64,000 nucleotides of DNA. Origin: Rhizobium sp. Root708 (GTDB lineage Bacteria > Pseudomonadota > Alphaproteobacteria > Rhizobiales > Rhizobiaceae). Position numbers and translations under genes: made by a program. Location: positions 131,308-195,307 of the forward strand of contig NZ_LMHV01000005.1 in assembly GCF_001429725.1 (NCBI RefSeq). The letters are read 5' to 3'. This document shows, piece after piece, positions 42,110-50,412 of the stretch. The first letter of the stretch is position 1, and each line of letters starts with the position of its first letter. Below the pieces are notes generated by a model. The model saw only the letters and a program-made list of their open reading frames with translations, made no database searches and was not told the DNA's origin.

Positions 42110-43246
42110 TCAGGCAGCAGGCGCTGGATTCAGCAAGTTGACGTCGATATCAGTCAGTTCGACGTGGCGCTCGAAGGCGATGCCGTTTTCGTCAAAGAGG
42201 TGGCAATCGACCCCATTGATCCCGGCAGTCAACGGCTGCTCGGGGCGGATTCCGATGCTTCCAGGCAGCATAGCGCAGAAGTTCTCACCTTCGCCGTCAA
42301 GCGCGGCGTAGGCAACGGTCTGCGCACCGAGGCGTTCGATGACCGTCGGCACGACGGTGATCGAGATGTCGCCGGAGCCGAGCTGAATATGTTCCGGTCG
42401 CACGCCGAGTGTGAGCGTCTTGCCGACAGCGGTTTCGCGCGGCGACACCGGAAGGGTGATTTCCTGGCCCTTGTACTCGACGGTCATGCCGGCATCGGTG
42501 ACCGCCAGGCATTTCACGCTCAGGAAGTTCATCTTCGGATTGCCGATGAAGCCGGCGACGAACATGTTTGCGGGCTTGTGATAGAGTTCCAGCGGCGCGC
42601 CCGTCTGGGCGATCTCGCCGGCGTTCAGCACGACGATGCGGTCCGCCATCGTCATCGCTTCGACCTGGTCGTGCGTGACGTAGATCATCGTCGCCTTCAG
42701 CTGGCGGTGAAGCTTGGCAAGCTCGATGCGCATGTCGGCGCGCAGCGCCGCATCGAGGTTGGAGAGGGGCTCATCGAACAGGAATATCTTCGGTTCACGG
42801 ACGATCGCGCGACCGATGGCGACGCGCTGACGCTGGCCGCCCGACAACATGCCGGGCTTTTGCTGCAGTCGTTGATCGAGGTGAAGAATGCGTGCTGCGT
42901 GTTCAACCTTGGCCTTGAGCTTTTCCTCTTCCATGCGCTCGACCCGAAGGGGAAACGCGATGTTTTCGAAAACGCTCATGTGCGGGTAGAGCGCGTAGGA
43001 CTGGAACACCATCGCGATGCCGCGCTTGACTGGAGGCAGATCGTTGACCCGCAGTCCGTCGATCAGGATATCGCCGGCCGAAGTCGCATCCAGACCCGCG
43101 ATCATGCGGAGCAAGGTAGATTTACCACAGCCGGAGGGGCCGACGAAAACAACGAACTCGCCGTTCTTGACCTCGAGCTGAACGCCCTTGAGAACTTCGA
43201 AGTCGCCGTAGAACTTCTGAACCTTGTTGAGAAGAAGCTGTCCCAA
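42110..43246 (-). CDS. CUT1 ABC transporter ATPase (UgpC/MsmK type)
   Basis: This is the cytoplasmic ATP-binding subunit, 378 residues. It shows Walker [10 protein letters not shown] (about residues 35-43), the Q-loop in [10 protein letters not shown], signature [14 protein letters not shown], Walker [13 protein letters not shown] and the switch His in [11 protein letters not shown]-terminal OB/TOBE domain (about 240-375) is typical for the MalK/UgpC group. The start is TTG at 43246 with GGAG upstream. It is the last gene of the operon Gfo/Idh-permease-permease-binding protein-ATPase. ATPases of this type are often shared, so it may also energise the ATPase-less system at 19866-23026. Confidence 0.93.
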   Translation of the reverse strand: MGQLLLNKVQKFYGDFEVLKGVQLEVKNGEFVVFVGPSGCGKSTLLRMIAGLDATSAGDILIDGLRVNDLPPVKRGIAMVFQSYALYPHMSVFENIAFPLRVERMEEEKLKAKVEHAARILHLDQRLQQKPGMLSGGQRQRVAIGRAIVREPKIFLFDEPLSNLDAALRADMRIELAKLHRQLKATMIYVTHDQVEAMTMADRIVVLNAGEIAQTGAPLELYHKPANMFVAGFIGNPKMNFLSVKCLAVTDAGMTVEYKGQEITLPVSPRETAVGKTLTLGVRPEHIQLGSGDISITVVPTVIERLGAQTVAYAALDGEGENFCAMLPGSIGIRPEQPLTAGINGVDCHLFDENGIAFERHVELTDIDVNLLNPAPAA

Positions 43247-43296
43247 AACCTGTCTCCGGTCGCCGCGTCATCCGGCGCTTGCACATAATAGATAAA

Positions 43297-43323
43297 GGAT
43301 CGCGGGTGTTGCGCCCGCGATCC
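43297..43323 (-). terminator. Stem-loop after binding-protein gene
   Basis: GGATCGCGGG pairs with CCCGCGATCC (10 bp, 7-base loop). On the minus strand the hairpin is followed by TTTATCTATTATG. It lies between the binding-protein stop and the ATPase start, where it could attenuate transcription or protect the upstream mRNA. Confidence 0.65.
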
Positions 43324-43333
43324 CAACAAAGGC

Positions 43334-44563
43334 TTACTTGAACGCTTCGATTTCGCCGGCAGCCTTCTTGAGGGCAGCAGCCGGTTCAGCCTTGCCCGTC
43401 ACGACGGACTGGACCATCTCGATGATCGAGTTCTGGAAACCCTTGTAGTCGGTGAAGAGAGGCTCAGGACCACCGAAAGCGATACCGTCGATGAACGGCT
43501 TCCACGACGGATCGGCCTTGACGAATTCGTCAACCTTGGCCGACGGACGCAGAGGCGTCAGACCGGCGCCGCCCTGGAGTTCGTATTCGCCCTGTGGGCC
43601 CGGCGAGGTGATGAACTTGGCGAATTCAGCCGCCTTCTCTTCAACGCCCGTGCCCTTGAAGACCGCCAGGCTGTCCGTGATGAGCAGCGTGCCTTCACCC
43701 TTGGCCGAAGGACCGAGCGGCAGCGGTGCTACACCCCAGTTGATTTTGGTGTCCTTGAGGCGAGCAGCAGCGCCGGACCCAGCCTGGATCATGCCGACCT
43801 TGCCATCGAGGAAGATGGCGCGGATTTCGTTCTGCTCGTAGGCGGTTGCGCCTTCGACGGAATAAGGCGTGATGTCCTTGTAGGCCTGCAGGGCAGCCAG
43901 CACTTCAGGGCTGTCGATGACAATCTTGTCGCCGTCGATAACCTTGCCGTTGTTGGTGTAAACCCAATGCATGAACTGGTGCATGGTGTTGTCGAAGGTC
44001 TTCGCCGGAAGACCGTAGCCTGCAATGCCAGTCTTTTCCTTGATCTGCTTGGCGTCGGCAATTTCTTCAGCCCAGGTCTTCGGCGGGGTTTCCGGATCGA
44101 GACCAGCCTGCTTGAAGAGGTCCTTGTTCCAGTAGAGGGCCTTGGTCGAGAAAGCGACCGGCACGCCCCACTGATTACCGTCGAAGGTGACCGTATCGAC
44201 GATATTAGGATAGTAGCTCTTCTTCTCTTCGTCGGTCATCGGAACCGGAACGATCAGGTCGTTCTGGGCAAATTCCTTGAGCGTGCGCGAGCCGACATAA
44301 GCCATGCCGACCGGAGTGCCGGCAGCAGCGAGCGTCGTCGCCTTGTCCTGGCACTGTTCCCAACCAACAACCTCAACGGCAATCTTCCAGCCCGTGTTCT
44401 TGCCTTCCCATTCCTTGATGTACTTCTCATGGATGGGATCGATCTTGTCGCCGCAATAGATCCAGCTGATCTCCTTGTCAGCGGCATGAGCGGTCATGGT
44501 GCCGAGCGCGGTGGAGCCGAGCAGGGCGAGGGCAATCAGCCCGGTCTTCATTTGAATTGTCAC
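43334..44563 (-). CDS. CUT1 ABC transporter sugar-binding protein
   Basis: This is a periplasmic binding protein of 409 residues with a signal peptide at about 1-27 (LIALALLGSTALGTMTAHA). The mature protein includes YIKEWEGKNTGWKIAVEVV, the family-1 segment YWNKDLFKQAGLDPETPPKT, MHWVYTNNGKVIDG and a C-terminal Ala/Glu-rich helix. The start is GTG at 44563 with GGGAG upstream; an ATG four codons later lacks a site. It belongs to the five-gene operon 47518-42110. Two candidate RpiR sites upstream of that operon link it to the GH20/M81 cluster, so an amino sugar or glycopeptide is a reasonable ligand guess. Confidence 0.9.
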   Translation of the reverse strand: MTIQMKTGLIALALLGSTALGTMTAHAADKEISWIYCGDKIDPIHEKYIKEWEGKNTGWKIAVEVVGWEQCQDKATTLAAAGTPVGMAYVGSRTLKEFAQNDLIVPVPMTDEEKKSYYPNIVDTVTFDGNQWGVPVAFSTKALYWNKDLFKQAGLDPETPPKTWAEEIADAKQIKEKTGIAGYGLPAKTFDNTMHQFMHWVYTNNGKVIDGDKIVIDSPEVLAALQAYKDITPYSVEGATAYEQNEIRAIFLDGKVGMIQAGSGAAARLKDTKINWGVAPLPLGPSAKGEGTLLITDSLAVFKGTGVEEKAAEFAKFITSPGPQGEYELQGGAGLTPLRPSAKVDEFVKADPSWKPFIDGIAFGGPEPLFTDYKGFQNSIIEMVQSVVTGKAEPAAALKKAAGEIEAFK

Positions 44564-44605
44564 TTTGTGTGCTCCCGTTTTTTCTCTGGTGGTTGACTTA
44601 TCGAC

Positions 44606-45466
44606 TTACTGTTTCACCGCGCCAGCAGTCAGGCCGCTGACGAGATACTTTTGAAGGAAGAAGATCACGATCATGGCAGGCGCAATGCCGACGAAGCTTG
44701 CGGCCATCAGCTCGTTCCAAACGACTTCCTGTCGGCCGAAATAGGCGAAGAGGCCAACCGGCAACGGCGCGTATTCGGTCTTGGAGTTGAACGTCAATGC
44801 GAAGATAAACTGCTGGGCATAGGAGCCGATAAAGGTGGTGATCGCAACCACGGTAATGCCGGGCATGGCGATCGGCAGGATGACGCGGCGCAGCGTGTAG
44901 AAATGGCTGGCGCCGTCAACGAATGCCGCCTCGTCGAGTTCCCTCGGAATCCGCATCATGTAGGTCCTGAGCAGCCAGATCGCTGACGGGATCAGGAAGG
45001 CGATACCGGGAACCATGATTGCAAAATAGGTGTTGAGCAGGCCAAGCGTGCGCATCAGCCGGAACAGCGGAATGAGCAGCACGGCGCCCGAGAACATGTT
45101 GACCGCCAGGAACGCGCCGAGCAGAACGCCGGCGCCCTTGAATTCAAAGCGCGCGAACGCATACGAGGCGGGGATCACGAGAACCAGCACGGCTGCCGTC
45201 ACGATGGTCGAGATGAAAAAGGAGTTGAAGATGTAGCGCGCGAAGCCCGGAACGCTGACCCACATCGTCCTGTAGGCCTCGAAGGACCCGTTCTCGGGAA
45301 TGAACCGATACGGCGACGAGAACAACTGGCTGAGCGGCTTCAGCGAAACAAGGAAGCCCTCGACAAACGGAGCAAGCACGAAGGTCAGGAACACCGCGAT
45401 ACCGACATAGATGCCGATGATCTCATACCATTTATAACGGTTGATCAGCATGGGGGGCTGTTTCAT
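44606..45466 (-). CDS. CUT1 ABC transporter permease (MalG type)
   Basis: This inner-membrane permease of 286 residues has six predicted helices. The EAA loop is LDEAAFVDGASHFYTLRRV (about residues 177-195), and the C-terminus FLQKYLVSGLTAGAVKQ is the MalG-family ending. The N-terminal KWYEIIGIYVGIAVFLTFVL leads into helix 1. It overlaps the preceding permease gene by four bases and is followed by the binding-protein gene, an order different from the two other transporters in the window. Confidence 0.9.
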   Translation of the reverse strand: MKQPPMLINRYKWYEIIGIYVGIAVFLTFVLAPFVEGFLVSLKPLSQLFSSPYRFIPENGSFEAYRTMWVSVPGFARYIFNSFFISTIVTAAVLVLVIPASYAFARFEFKGAGVLLGAFLAVNMFSGAVLLIPLFRLMRTLGLLNTYFAIMVPGIAFLIPSAIWLLRTYMMRIPRELDEAAFVDGASHFYTLRRVILPIAMPGITVVAITTFIGSYAQQFIFALTFNSKTEYAPLPVGLFAYFGRQEVVWNELMAASFVGIAPAMIVIFFLQKYLVSGLTAGAVKQ

Positions 45467-46347
45467 CGCTTGTCTCCTGAGGCAAGGCGGCTGGTCAGGC
45501 GGAAGTAGCAGACGCAGAAGATCGACAGGAAGATGCAGATCAGCACGGCGCGCGCGGCACCTTCGCCATATTTGTTCGATCCGATCGCCGTCTTGTAGGT
45601 ATCGATAATCATCGTCGTCGTTTCGCCGCTCGGACCGCCGCGCGTCAGAATCCAGATGATGTCGAAGGAGTTGAAGGTGGAGATCAGGGACAGCATCGAC
45701 ATGGTGATCATCGAGGGGACGATCAGCGGCATGGTGATGCGGCGGAAGCGGTAAAAACGGCCTGCTCCGTCGGTCCAGGCAGCTTCATACAGATCCTGCG
45801 GGATCGCCTGCATGGCGGCGAGCATATAGAGCGTCACCATGGGAACGCCGATCCAGACGTCGGTGATGATCGTCGCCCAGAACGCAGTCGATCCTTGCGC
45901 CAGGAACGCCACGGGAGCATCTGCGAGGCCAAAGCGCTGCAGCATCCCGGAAATCATCCCGAACTGGCCGTTATACATCCAGCCCCACATGAAGATACCG
46001 ATCGCCATCGGAACGATCCAGGGCGGCATGGTGAGGACACGGAACAGCGCTCGACCAGGTACGGCCGAATTCAGCATCGTCGCGCCGAAGACGCCGATGA
46101 TCATCTTGATGGAGACCGAGAAGAACGTCCAGATGAAGGTCCGGATGATGACTTCCGCGAAGGTCTCGTTGAAGATCTTCTGATAGTTCACCCAGCCGAC
46201 CCAGTTCGTCACCTTCTTCAGCGACGCATCGGTGAAGGAAAGGATGAAGGTATCGACCAGCGGATATGCGACGATTACCGTGACATAAAGGACAGCCGGA
46301 AAGAGAAGAATCCAGGCGAAGATGAGGTTGCCTCGTTGAACATTCAT
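45463..46347 (-). CDS. CUT1 ABC transporter permease (MalF type)
   Basis: This is the partner permease, 294 residues, with six membrane helices starting LIFAWILLFPAVLYVTVIVA (about residues 7-26). The ATPase-docking loop reads YEAAWTDGAGRFYRFRRI (about residues 195-212). I chose the ATG at 46347 because GAGGAGGA lies upstream; a start at 46389 would overlap the previous gene. It is second in the operon, 13 bp after the Gfo/Idh gene. Confidence 0.9.
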   Translation of the reverse strand: MNVQRGNLIFAWILLFPAVLYVTVIVAYPLVDTFILSFTDASLKKVTNWVGWVNYQKIFNETFAEVIIRTFIWTFFSVSIKMIIGVFGATMLNSAVPGRALFRVLTMPPWIVPMAIGIFMWGWMYNGQFGMISGMLQRFGLADAPVAFLAQGSTAFWATIITDVWIGVPMVTLYMLAAMQAIPQDLYEAAWTDGAGRFYRFRRITMPLIVPSMITMSMLSLISTFNSFDIIWILTRGGPSGETTTMIIDTYKTAIGSNKYGEGAARAVLICIFLSIFCVCYFRLTSRLASGDKR

Positions 46348-46360
46348 CCTGCCGTCCTCC

Positions 46361-47518
46361 TCAAGCCGCTCTTGCGTGAAGCGCCTCATCGAATCTGTCC
46401 CACACGGGGCGCAGGTCGATAACCGCCTTTTTCATCCGGGCCTCGTCCATGGACAAGGCAAGGATTCCGGCTTCGAGGGCGTTGAGGGTCGACACCGGCA
46501 GTTCCGTACCAGTGCGGACGCTATCCAGCAGGTCGGCGGCCATCTGCTCGTCGGCACCGTAGTGCTGCGAGAGTTCGGTAGCGACGTACTTGTTCTCGAC
46601 AACCTTCTTGCCGGTCAGCTGTTCATGCACATCAAGGTAGCCACGAACGAAATCGCCTTCCGCCATGCCGCGCGAGCCCATGATGGCAAAGCGGCGGAAC
46701 TGGTCGGGAACGTTCAGGTTGGTATGGAAATTCATGCCAACGCCATTGGCATATTCAACGATCGCGACCTGATAGTCGATGATGTCGGCGTCGCTGTCGA
46801 AGACTTTGTCCGAGCCCATCCAGCCGCTTGGCTTGCGGTGGAACAGCTCAAGGTCGTTGATGCCTTCGCGGGCAGGGTCGTTCACAGGCGTAAAGCTCTT
46901 GCGACCGCCGAAGCTCGCGACCCGCTCGGGACGCGCGCCGACGACGCCGTTATAGAGATCGAGGTCGTGGCAGCACTTTTCCAGCATGAAACTGCCGGAG
47001 TAGCGCTCGTAACGACGCCAGTCGCGCATGAAGAATGCGCCATGATAAGGTTCGATATGCTCCGCGGCTTCAATCGAGACGATCTGGCCGAGGCTGCCGG
47101 TCGCCTGGATGGCGCGCAGGTCCTTGTAGAGCGGCGAATAACGCAGGACGAGGCCGACCATGAGGCGCTCGTGACCGAACTTGGCCATGAGCTTGGCGAG
47201 CTCGATGCTCTCGGCGATCGTGGTGACGATCGGCTTCTCGCAGAAGACCTTCAATCCCGCTTCGAGGCCGAGGCGGATGTGGTCGAGATGCATGTGGTTG
47301 GGCGAGCCGATCATCAAGAGATCAAGCGACTCGTTGGCAATCAGTTCTTCGGGGGTCGCGTATGCCTTGCCCGCGGAAACGCCGTTCTCAACCAACCCCG
47401 GAAGGCCAGCCGGATCCGGATCGACGTATCCGACGATCTCGAAGCTCTCATCAACCGACTTGAAGACGTGGCCAAGGTAGCCGAGCCGGAAACCGAGCCC
47501 GATAATTCCCACTTTCAT
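46361..47518 (-). CDS. Gfo/Idh/MocA family oxidoreductase
   Basis: This 385-residue NAD(P)-dependent sugar oxidoreductase-like protein has the Rossmann start KVGIIGLGFRLGYLGHVF (about residues 2-19), where the usual G-x-G-x-x-G is GLGFRLG. It also has the catalytic-type Lys in FCEKPIVTTIAES (about 93-105) and the C-terminal domain with GSFMLEKCCHDLDLYN. It is the first gene of the transporter operon, with the two motif copies at 47539-47553 and 47612-47626 upstream. It probably oxidises the imported sugar or a derivative. The ATG at 47518 is preferred to an in-frame start at 47584. Confidence 0.88.
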   Translation of the reverse strand: MKVGIIGLGFRLGYLGHVFKSVDESFEIVGYVDPDPAGLPGLVENGVSAGKAYATPEELIANESLDLLMIGSPNHMHLDHIRLGLEAGLKVFCEKPIVTTIAESIELAKLMAKFGHERLMVGLVLRYSPLYKDLRAIQATGSLGQIVSIEAAEHIEPYHGAFFMRDWRRYERYSGSFMLEKCCHDLDLYNGVVGARPERVASFGGRKSFTPVNDPAREGINDLELFHRKPSGWMGSDKVFDSDADIIDYQVAIVEYANGVGMNFHTNLNVPDQFRRFAIMGSRGMAEGDFVRGYLDVHEQLTGKKVVENKYVATELSQHYGADEQMAADLLDSVRTGTELPVSTLNALEAGILALSMDEARMKKAVIDLRPVWDRFDEALHARAA

Positions 47519-47538
47519 GCTGTTCTCGTTCCCAATTA

Positions 47539-47553
47539 CGTAATTTATTTTCG
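47539..47553. promoter_or_regulatory. Candidate RpiR operator, copy 2
   Basis: CGTAATTTATTTTCG matches TGAAATTAATTTTCA at 11 of 15 positions, keeping the ATTTTC half and the 15-bp frame. It lies 21 bp upstream of the Gfo/Idh start, within the expected promoter or leader. Confidence 0.42.
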
Positions 47554-47611
47554 TCAAGTTGGGACAAAATTTCGAACTCGTCAACTGGAATCGCGCGAAA
47601 AGTTGAAACTA

Positions 47612-47626
47612 TGAAATTAATTTTCA
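47612..47626. promoter_or_regulatory. Candidate RpiR operator, copy 3 (best)
   Basis: TGAAA-TTAAT-TTTCA is a perfect inverted repeat (5-bp arms; six with the flanking A and T) about 95 bp upstream of the transporter operon. RpiR-type regulators often bind TGAAA-N-TTTCA palindromes. The similarity to the site at 38504-38518 suggests co-regulation with the peptidase/hexosaminidase cluster. Confidence 0.5.
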
Positions 47627-47665
47627 TTCTGCAGCGTTTGAGGCTGGAAGCGTTGGCAACCTCAC

Positions 47666-47681
47666 AAAACGTAATCGTTTT
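47666..47681. promoter_or_regulatory. CG-arm palindrome AAAACG-taat-CGTTTT
   Basis: This perfect inverted repeat with 6-bp arms lies 148 bp upstream of the Gfo/Idh gene and 97 bp beyond the 3' end of the mutase gene. The CG in each arm recalls LacI/GalR-type operators, but no LacI gene is in the window. Confidence 0.35.
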
Positions 47682-47734
47682 CATGTTGAAACAGCCGGCA
47701 ATGCCTCTTTTCCGGTCATCAGATGATTGCCACT

Positions 47735-47783
47735 GCCCGCTCGGCGGGCCCTCTCCATTTGCCTGAGAATCACCTTTTCAGGC
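47735..47783. terminator. Tandem stem-loops at the end of the mutase gene
   Basis: Read on the minus strand, GCCTGA (containing the mutase stop codon) pairs with TCAGGC, and then GCCCGC-cga-GCGGGC forms a tight second hairpin (47735-47749). Neither has a T-run, so they may terminate transcription weakly or protect the mRNA end. Confidence 0.4.
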
Positions 47784-49916
47784 GTTGCGTTTCTTCCCTT
47801 CCAGAAGGTCGAGAACGGAGTTCGCGGCCTCCAATACGTTGGTCCCCGGACCGAAGATCGCAGCGATGCCGTGATCGGTGAGAAACTGGTAATCCTGCCG
47901 TGGAATCACCCCGCCGGCGACGACGACGATCTCATCGGCTCCCTGCGATTTCAGTGCGTCGACAAGTTGTGGAGCAAGGGTCTTGTGGCCGGCGGCCAGC
48001 GACGACATGCCGACGACATGAACCTTGCTTGAGACGGCCAGGGTTGCAGCCTCCTCTGGCGTTTGGAAGAGCGGCCCCGCGATTACGTCAAAGCCGAGGT
48101 CTCCGAAGGCAGACGCAATCACCTTGGCGCCACGGTCATGGCCGTCCTGCCCGAGCTTCGCCACCATGATCCTTGGCTTCTGCCCGAGCGTTGTCCTGAC
48201 CCTCGCCATACGTGCCTTCAGGGCTTCCAGTTCAGGTTCGTCGCGATAGGCCTCGCCGTAGACATCCTTGATGACATCAGGGGTTGCCGAATGATCGCCG
48301 AACGCCTTGCGCAGGGCATCGGAAATCTCACCGACCGTGGCGCGGGCGCGGGCAGCCTCTACGGCGGTCTCCAAGAGGTTGCCTTCGCCTGTTGTTGCGA
48401 TGTTCGTCAGGCGATCGAGCGCTTGAGCGACGCGTGAATTATCACGTCGGCGTTTCGTGTCTTCAAGGCGCTTGATCTGCGCGGTTCTGACCGCCGTGTT
48501 GTCGATTTCGAGAATGTCGATCGCTTGCTCGTCTTCGAGTCGATACTTGTTGACCCCGACGATGATCTCGTCGCCTTTGTCGACCGCAGCCTGGCGGCGG
48601 GTCGCGGCTTGCTCTATTAGTCTCTTCGGCAGGCCATCATTCACCGCCTTCGTCATTCCGCCCAGCGCTTCCGCCTCTTCAATCAGCGCCCAGGCCTTCT
48701 CGGCGAGTTCGGATGTCAGGCTTTCGACGTAATAGGAGCCGGCAAGCGGATCGACGACTTTGGTGACGCCGGTTTCGTGCTGGAGGATCAACTGGGTGTT
48801 GCGAGCGATGCGGGCGGAGAATTCCGTCGGCAGCGCGATCGCTTCGTCGAACGAATTCGTGTGAAGCGACTGCGTGCCGCCCAGCACGGCCGACATCGCC
48901 TCGAATGCCGTGCGTACGATGTTGTTATAGGGATCCTGCTCCTGCAGCGACACACCAGATGTTTGGCAATGGGTGCGCAACATCAGCGACGAGGCTTTCA
49001 TGGGTTTGAACTCTTCCATGATCCGCGTCCAGAGCAGGCGTGCCGCCCGCAGTTTGGCGGCCTCCATGAAGAAATTCATTCCGATGGCAAAAAAGAAGGA
49101 AAGCCGGCCAGCGAAATCGTCGACATTGAGCCCCTTGGCGAGAGCGGCTCGTACATACTCTCGTCCATCGGCCAGCGTGAACGCCAGTTCCTGGACGAGC
49201 GTCGCGCCCGCTTCCTGCATGTGGTAGCCGGAGATCGAGATCGAATTGAACTTCGGCATCTTTCTCGCCGTGTATTCGATGATATCGGCGACGATCCGCA
49301 TCGATGGTTCCGGCGGATAGATGTAGGTGTTGCGGACCATGAACTCCTTGAGAATGTCGTTCTGAATGGTCCCCGACAGCGCCTCGAGCGATACGCCTTG
49401 TTCCTCGCCTGCGACGATAAAGCTTGCCAGGATCGGGATAACCGCTCCGTTCATCGTCATCGAGACAGAGACCTTCTCGAGCGGAATGCCGTCGAACAGG
49501 ATCTTCATGTCCTCGACGCTGTCGATCGCCACACCCGCCTTACCGACGTCACCTTCCACGCGCGGATGGTCGCTGTCGTAACCGCGGTGCGTTGCAAGAT
49601 CGAATGCGACGGATACGCCCTGCTGACCGGCCGCAAGCGCCTTGCGGTAGAACGCATTGGAGGCTTCCGCCGTTGAAAACCCCGCATATTGGCGGATCGT
49701 CCAAGGGCGGCCAGCATACATCGTCGCACGCGGGCCGCGGGTAAAGGGCGCGAGGCCCGGGAGAGACCCCATGTGCGGCAGGTTTTCGGTATCCGCCTGC
49801 GCGTAGAGCGGTTTGACAGCGATGCCTTCCGGCGTCTCCCAAACCAGCGTGTCTGGCGATGTCTTGAGTTCCCGTTCGGCCAGTGTCTGCCAATCGCCAA
49901 GCGTTTTTGAGCTCAT
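47778..49916 (-). CDS. scpA: Methylmalonyl-CoA mutase
   Basis: This adenosylcobalamin enzyme interconverts methylmalonyl-CoA and succinyl-CoA; in Sinorhizobium the orthologue is bhbA, linked to polyhydroxybutyrate metabolism. The 712-residue chain carries both parts. The substrate barrel is at about residues 30-550 (PYAQ-like [49 protein letters not shown]). The B12 domain is at about 580-705 with the cobalt-ligand motif GQDGHDRG. It is a single-chain form like the large alpha subunit, so it should act as a homodimer. It is monocistronic; no epimerase or MeaB gene is adjacent. Confidence 0.95.
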   Translation of the reverse strand: MSSKTLGDWQTLAERELKTSPDTLVWETPEGIAVKPLYAQADTENLPHMGSLPGLAPFTRGPRATMYAGRPWTIRQYAGFSTAEASNAFYRKALAAGQQGVSVAFDLATHRGYDSDHPRVEGDVGKAGVAIDSVEDMKILFDGIPLEKVSVSMTMNGAVIPILASFIVAGEEQGVSLEALSGTIQNDILKEFMVRNTYIYPPEPSMRIVADIIEYTARKMPKFNSISISGYHMQEAGATLVQELAFTLADGREYVRAALAKGLNVDDFAGRLSFFFAIGMNFFMEAAKLRAARLLWTRIMEEFKPMKASSLMLRTHCQTSGVSLQEQDPYNNIVRTAFEAMSAVLGGTQSLHTNSFDEAIALPTEFSARIARNTQLILQHETGVTKVVDPLAGSYYVESLTSELAEKAWALIEEAEALGGMTKAVNDGLPKRLIEQAATRRQAAVDKGDEIIVGVNKYRLEDEQAIDILEIDNTAVRTAQIKRLEDTKRRRDNSRVAQALDRLTNIATTGEGNLLETAVEAARARATVGEISDALRKAFGDHSATPDVIKDVYGEAYRDEPELEALKARMARVRTTLGQKPRIMVAKLGQDGHDRGAKVIASAFGDLGFDVIAGPLFQTPEEAATLAVSSKVHVVGMSSLAAGHKTLAPQLVDALKSQGADEIVVVAGGVIPRQDYQFLTDHGIAAIFGPGTNVLEAANSVLDLLEGKKRNA

Positions 49917-50023
49917 CCTAGACCCTCCGGCATTCTCGCTTTGCCACAGGCTAGCACTTTATTCGCGTTGGTTGCGATAGAGCACGACGATAAATTTGGC
50001 CCGCGAATCGGCGCCCGCGCGGA

Positions 50024-50302
50024 TCAATCGTGGAAGCGGATCGGGCGGATTTCCCGGTGCGCGATCTTCAACGACCTGTCCGGCTGGATGATGTATGTCT
50101 CCTCCACCTGCTGGCCGTACTGATCGATGAAGTTGTGCGGGAACGACGAGCCGACCGGCGACTTCGTCAATTTCGTGCGTGGCTGCCCGCCGTAGGTGAT
50201 GCTGCCCGGTATCGGATCCAGCCCCGGAGCGGAGAAATTCTGCGCCGTCGTGCATCCCGCCAGCACCGCAATGCAAAGCAGCGCGCCAAGTTTCGTTCGC
50301 AT
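50024..50302 (-). CDS. Small lipoprotein
   Basis: This 92-residue protein starts with a lipoprotein signal peptide (MRTKLGALLCIAVLAGCTTA); the lipobox LAGC puts the lipidated Cys at residue 17. The mature part contains SITYGGQPRTKLTKSPVGSS and ends in ...SLKIAHREIRPIRFHD, small and beta-rich. The start at 50302 has GAGGG close upstream; longer in-frame versions would bury the signal. No function is recognised. It lies alone between the mutase gene and the FAH-family gene. Confidence 0.72.
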   Translation of the reverse strand: MRTKLGALLCIAVLAGCTTAQNFSAPGLDPIPGSITYGGQPRTKLTKSPVGSSFPHNFIDQYGQQVEETYIIQPDRSLKIAHREIRPIRFHD

Positions 50303-50412
50303 TGCACCCTCGCAGATTCGATTGCGGTCTGCTTCGCATATATGCAAGCCAAAGCCTGACCGACAGGGGACCACATGCCCCCTGCGCAAATTATTCGGGA
50401 GTGCCGGTGCCT

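Noticed and set aside
47735..47783. Resemblance to a glycine riboswitch (CTCAGGCAAA... on the minus strand)
   Set aside because: Only the 3' consensus fragment matches; the preceding sequence is the end of the mutase gene and lacks the rest of the aptamer. Two simple hairpins explain it better.
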